Source: Bacillota bacterium (lineage in GTDB: Bacteria; Bacillota; Clostridia; Lachnospirales; Lachnospiraceae). Taken from it: a DNA stretch of 10,233 bases. The stretch lies in assembly GCA_023436765.1 (NCBI GenBank), contig JAEZHX010000226.1, positions 1 through 10,233 on the forward strand, in the 5' to 3' direction. Below the pieces are notes generated by a model. It searched no databases and was not told the DNA's origin. It saw nothing but the letters and a program-made list of their open reading frames with translations. Position 1 is the first letter of the stretch. Every line of letters begins with the position of its first letter. Both the position numbers and the translations under genes were made by a program. Positions 6,952 through 10,233 of this stretch are shown here, one piece after another.

Positions 6952-7908
6952 ATGGAAATCAAACAAATACAAGAAAGAGCATCGGAGATAAAAGCAAATA
7001 TCAACAAGGTAATCATCGGTAAATCAGAAATTATTGATTTATTGCTGACTGCGCTCCTTTCAAATGGTCATGTCCTTTTAGAGGATGTTCCCGGCACGGG
7101 AAAAACCATGCTGGCGAAGGCCCTATCCAGATCCATCGATGCCGGTTTTAAAAGAATACAGTTTACGCCGGATCTGCTTCCTTCCGATATCACAGGACTC
7201 AATTATTATAATCAGAAGCTTGGTGAATTCACCTTTCGGCAGGGTCCTGTGTTTTCCAATATTCTGCTTGCTGATGAAATCAACCGTGCCACTCCGAGAA
7301 CGCAATCCAGCCTGCTGGAATGTATGGAGGAGCGTCAGATCACGATCGATGGGACAACATGGTGTCTGGATCGTCCCTTCCTGGTGATTGCTACACAGAA
7401 TCCCGTGGAGACCTACGGCACCTTCCCCTTACCGGAAGCACAGCTGGACCGTTTCCTCATGCAGCTACAGATCGGCTTCCCGACAAAGGATGAGGAGTTC
7501 CATATCTTATGCCGTTTTACCAGTGATAATCCCTTGGAGAAGCTTGAGCCCGTATGCACTAAGGAGGAGCTGCTTACGATGCAGGAGGCCGTCAAATCCG
7601 TCTATGTACATCCCTCACTGATGGAATATATGGTAGAACTTGTTAACAATACAAGAGCTGCGGAACAGGTCGTGCTCGGGGTCAGCCCAAGAGGTACACT
7701 GGCGCTGCTTCATGCCTCCCAGGCATTCGCTGCAATCCGGGGACAGGACTTCGTTACTCCGGAAATGATTAAGCAGCTGGTCCCCTACATACTGGCTCAC
7801 AGGATTATACTGAGATCAAGCCTGAACAGAACGGCTTCCTCTGCCGCGTTGATCAGGAAGGTCCTATCAGATACCGCTGTACCGACTGAGGATTTTACCC
7901 GGAGGTAG
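6952..7908 (+). CDS. MoxR-family AAA+ ATPase
   Basis: This 318-residue cytoplasmic ATPase is full length for the MoxR family, whose members act as ring-shaped chaperones that remodel or activate partner proteins, often ones with vWA-like domains. It has Walker A DVPGTGKT (45-52), Walker B NILLADEINRA (103-113), sensor 1 in ATQNP (N150), a putative arginine finger in LDRF (R167), and sensor 2 in SPRG (R247). The C-terminal lid continues through LAHRI (281-285). The ATG has AAAGGA 8 bases upstream. The gene is followed after 5 bases by a DUF58 gene, the classical partner, and then by a DUF4129 membrane protein; such clusters are usually linked to envelope or export functions. The natural substrate is not known. 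The family is certain; the specific role is inferred from neighbours. Confidence 0.97.
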   Translation: MEIKQIQERASEIKANINKVIIGKSEIIDLLLTALLSNGHVLLEDVPGTGKTMLAKALSRSIDAGFKRIQFTPDLLPSDITGLNYYNQKLGEFTFRQGPVFSNILLADEINRATPRTQSSLLECMEERQITIDGTTWCLDRPFLVIATQNPVETYGTFPLPEAQLDRFLMQLQIGFPTKDEEFHILCRFTSDNPLEKLEPVCTKEELLTMQEAVKSVYVHPSLMEYMVELVNNTRAAEQVVLGVSPRGTLALLHASQAFAAIRGQDFVTPEMIKQLVPYILAHRIILRSSLNRTASSAALIRKVLSDTAVPTEDFTRR

Positions 7909-7913
7909 CCTTC

Positions 7914-9032
7914 ATGAAGATTATTTATGCGATAGCCGGGGTGTTATTGGTTTATTATTTGCAGAGATATCTGTACCAGTATCACTGGTACAGAAAGCTT
8001 CAGGTGAATATAACGCTGTCGGAGGATCATGCAGTCGAAGGAGAAACCCTGACACTGACGGAAACCATCCTAAATCAGAAGCTTTTGCCGATTCCGATCT
8101 TAAAGGTTAAATTCATGACCTCCAGGCATCTGAACTTCTATGATATCACCAATTCCATGATCACTGATCATTACTATCGGAATGATCTGCTCTCTGTTAT
8201 GATGTTTCAGAAAATCACCAGAGAAATTTCTTTCCGCTGCTCTCACCGTGGATACTTTTGCGTGGATAAAATGTACCTGGTCAGCAGTGATTTGCTGCTA
8301 TCCAAGGAATATGTCCGTGATTGCGATATCGATGTTCGCCTTCATGTGTATCCCCGTCCGGTGGAAGCAGATCGGCTGCAGATACCGTTCCAGAAAATGC
8401 TTGGTACTGTTCTCACAAAGCGCTTTATGAACGAAGACCCCTTTGAATTTAAAAGCATCCGTGAGTATCAAACCTATGATACCCTGAAAACAATTAATTG
8501 GAAAGCATCTGCAAAAGCAGGCTCGCTTATGGTAAATGTATTTGATTATTCCTCTTCCCAGCAGATTAGAATCTTCATCAACCTGGAGTATGCCGTATTA
8601 CGTAAGCAGGAGGATCTGCTGGAGGAAAGCATCCGAATTGCCGCTGCATTCGCAGGGAGATTTATCGGACAGGGGATACCGACGGCACTTGATGCGAATG
8701 CACCGGATCTGTTAACCAAAAAACCCGTTTCTGTCCCGGCAGGCTCAGGATTCATGCATATCAGAACAATAAACGAAGCCCTCGCAAGAATTGATACCTC
8801 TTTAGAGCTCTCCGGTTTTCTGCCATTATTTCAGCAGGAAATGCTTCACTTCAACCATAATGACTATATCGTACTGATTTCCTCCTATCAAAAGGAAGAT
8901 TTACAACAGCTGCTTTTCTCAATGCTTCATGAGAAGATCGATTTCACCTGGATTCTGCCTTACAATGACGAGGTCTCCCCGGACGTTCCAGATCTGCTGA
9001 AACCCCATGTCATTGAATGGGAATCGGCTTAA
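7914..9032 (+). CDS. DUF58 protein, vWA-like partner of MoxR
   Basis: The 372-residue protein has one N-terminal membrane helix (about 4-20) and then a soluble part. The DUF58 signature is clear: EDPFEFKSIREYQTYDTLK (174-192) followed by INWKASAKAGSLMV (194-207). A vWA-like strand follows at IRIFINLE (218-225), where the usual metal-binding DxSxS motif is absent. DUF58 proteins are the constant companions of MoxR ATPases and are thought to be their clients or adaptors. The start is fixed by GGAGG (7901-7905), 8 bases before the ATG and overlapping the MoxR stop region, so the two genes are probably translated together. An 11-bp hairpin lies in the early coding region. Biochemical function is unproven for the family. 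Confidence 0.93.
   Translation: MKIIYAIAGVLLVYYLQRYLYQYHWYRKLQVNITLSEDHAVEGETLTLTETILNQKLLPIPILKVKFMTSRHLNFYDITNSMITDHYYRNDLLSVMMFQKITREISFRCSHRGYFCVDKMYLVSSDLLLSKEYVRDCDIDVRLHVYPRPVEADRLQIPFQKMLGTVLTKRFMNEDPFEFKSIREYQTYDTLKTINWKASAKAGSLMVNVFDYSSSQQIRIFINLEYAVLRKQEDLLEESIRIAAAFAGRFIGQGIPTALDANAPDLLTKKPVSVPAGSGFMHIRTINEALARIDTSLELSGFLPLFQQEMLHFNHNDYIVLISSYQKEDLQQLLFSMLHEKIDFTWILPYNDEVSPDVPDLLKPHVIEWESA
7970..7994 (+). repeat. Perfect 11-bp hairpin inside the DUF58 gene
   Basis: TCTGTACCAGT (7970-7980) pairs with ACTGGTACAGA (7984-7994) around a three-base ATC loop. It begins 56 bases after the start codon. It has no T-run after it, so it is not an intrinsic terminator. It encodes part of the juxtamembrane segment rich in Tyr. 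Confidence 0.75.
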
Positions 9033-9058
9033 GCTGAAATAAGAAAGGACGGTGACAT

Positions 9059-10233
9059 ATGAACTATAAGTTGCGTCTGCTCATTGCAGATATCATCGGG
9101 GTAATGCAAAGATTCCTGGTAGCCTATTGTGTCATTACGGTTTTTTTGTATCAGACGGACACCAGTGCTCCCCTATATAACTTAGGGTTAATCCCCATCC
9201 CCTTTCTTTCCTACCTCATCGAGAGAAAAGCAAAGCATATCTGGAGCTTTGTTCTCTTACATTGCGCCCTGCTGCCTGTCTATCTGATCGCTGCTTACAG
9301 CCTTGACAGCGCGGTATTCTACAGCCTCTATATCATTCTTACTACAGTCGTTGCTTACTATATGAAAAACAACCGTAACGAAAGCAATATTTTCTATATG
9401 ATCTTTGTGTTCCTGATATTTTATATGGGTTCCGCAGCAGCTAAAATGCTTTTTCTGGCACATATGACCTTTTATCTGGCGATTCTTTTTGTCCTGTTGC
9501 ATTATTTACGACAATATCTGAATAACTTCGCCAGATACTTTCAAGCCCACTCCTCCGTCGCGAATATCCCCTACCGGCAAATCCGGAATACGAATAATGC
9601 ACTGATGATATTTTTAGGGTTATTCTGTGCTTTTATCATCCTGCCTTCCTCCGGCCTGCAGCTGAATGCCCTCCTGCTTAAATGTGCTAAGGCATTGCTT
9701 CAGCTTATTATCTTTATTATCTCATTCTTTATGAGAGACGATTCTGACCCCGGATCGGCTGCAACCGGTATGAGTGTGGGGGGGCTGACGGCAGCAAAAA
9801 CCTCACCCCTGCTCCAGCTAATCTTCAGAATCATCGAATGGTTGCTCCTGACCCTGTTTTTTGTTGTGATCCTTTTGTTGATTACCTGGTGCATCTATAA
9901 ACTATACCAATACTTTTACCGCAGAAGTAGAAATGAAATAATGGACCGTGTGGAATTTATCTCACCCTTCACAAAAAAGGAAGCCTCTAAAAAGGCTTCC
10001 CCTCGCATAGGTATAAAACGTTTCGGCCATTCCAACCAAGCAGCCATAAGAAAATATTATTATCAGGCAATATCCTCTTCTGTAGATAGCAGCACTTATC
10101 TGCAGAAGGATCTTACCCCTTCGGACTTAACCGGATTGATAAAATCTCAGGGCCTTGGTGATACACCCGACTCCTCTGTCGAGCAGAGACAGCTGATCAC
10201 GGAGTATTACGAAAAGGCAAGATACAGCAACCA
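9059..10233 (+). CDS. Multi-spanning membrane protein with C-terminal DUF4129 (partial, cut by the right edge)
   Basis: The frame starts at an ATG with AAAGGA 9 bases upstream and stays open for 391 codons to the end of the window. About eight hydrophobic segments are visible: roughly 12-32, 40-54, 61-80, 84-101, 110-124, 127-150, 180-224 (probably two) and 255-285. A basic linker follows. The final part, AIRKYYYQAI (329-338), LTPSDL (352-357) and ITEYYEKARYSN (380-391), matches the DUF4129 domain found at the C-terminus of TgpA-type transglutaminase proteins. No transglutaminase domain lies between the helices and DUF4129, so it is either absent or encoded by a following gene. The position directly after MoxR and DUF58 is the usual one. 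Its role in the envelope is inferred from the cluster. The stop codon lies beyond the window. Confidence 0.85.
   Translation, partial: MNYKLRLLIADIIGVMQRFLVAYCVITVFLYQTDTSAPLYNLGLIPIPFLSYLIERKAKHIWSFVLLHCALLPVYLIAAYSLDSAVFYSLYIILTTVVAYYMKNNRNESNIFYMIFVFLIFYMGSAAAKMLFLAHMTFYLAILFVLLHYLRQYLNNFARYFQAHSSVANIPYRQIRNTNNALMIFLGLFCAFIILPSSGLQLNALLLKCAKALLQLIIFIISFFMRDDSDPGSAATGMSVGGLTAAKTSPLLQLIFRIIEWLLLTLFFVVILLLITWCIYKLYQYFYRRSRNEIMDRVEFISPFTKKEASKKASPRIGIKRFGHSNQAAIRKYYYQAISSSVDSSTYLQKDLTPSDLTGLIKSQGLGDTPDSSVEQRQLITEYYEKARYSN
9971..10000 (-). terminator. Terminator-like hairpin pointing antisense inside the DUF4129 gene
   Basis: GGAAGCCT (9979-9986) pairs perfectly with AGGCTTCC (9993-10000) around a six-base loop. 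Read on the minus strand, the stem is followed at once by TTTTTTGT, the layout of a strong intrinsic terminator. It lies within sense codons for the repeated Lys-Lys-Glu-Ala-Ser / Lys-Lys-Ala-Ser linker. Confidence 0.5.

Noticed and set aside
6918..7019. Short frame from an ATG upstream of the MoxR start
   Set aside because: About 33 codons, no ribosome site, overlaps MoxR in another frame and has no recognisable content.
9257..9502. Minus-strand frame inside the last gene
   Set aside because: It is antisense to the membrane-spanning part of the DUF4129 protein and lacks a ribosome site or domain.

Overview
The window looks like chromosomal DNA of a low-to-moderate GC Gram-positive anaerobe, most likely a clostridium of the Lachnospiraceae type. 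The basis is strong AGGAGG-type ribosome sites, a TTG start, AT-rich spacers with TATAAT boxes, a MoxR/DUF58/DUF4129 cluster and a 7TM-GAF-GGDEF-HD-GYP receptor. The taxon is an inference from style, not from a marker gene. No tRNA, rRNA, CRISPR array, insertion sequence or phage gene was seen.

Left edge (1-254): no gene. It holds a minus-strand promoter firing out of the window (40-68), a small plus-oriented terminator (88-112), and a long perfect hairpin (132-180) that ends the minus-strand operon.

Minus-strand operon (255-5038), in transcription order: a small membrane methyltransferase of the isoprenylcysteine/phospholipid type (4472-5038), a bacterial GH3-family acyl-adenylating enzyme (2804-4453), and a nine-helix membrane receptor with GAF, degenerate GGDEF and intact HD-GYP domains (255-2804). 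The genes are packed tightly: 18 bases separate the first two, and a one-base TAATG overlap joins the last two. The set suggests that two enzymes build or modify a small molecule whose presence is read by a cyclic-dinucleotide phosphodiesterase receptor. That link is a hypothesis.

Divergent control region (5039-5223): a good minus-strand promoter, then overlapping perfect palindromes built from TTACAT/ATGTAA, then the leader of a plus-strand gene for a glucose/sorbosone-dehydrogenase-like beta-propeller without a signal peptide (5224-6636).

Spacer 6637-6951: a 13-bp perfect hairpin, a bulged hairpin and a TATAAT box. These precede a plus-strand operon for a MoxR AAA+ ATPase (6952-7908), a DUF58 protein (7914-9032) and a multi-spanning membrane protein with a C-terminal DUF4129 domain (9059 to beyond the right edge). 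This is a familiar cell-envelope-associated cluster. Oddities in it are an 11-bp perfect hairpin at the start of the DUF58 gene and a textbook terminator, pointing antisense, inside the last gene.
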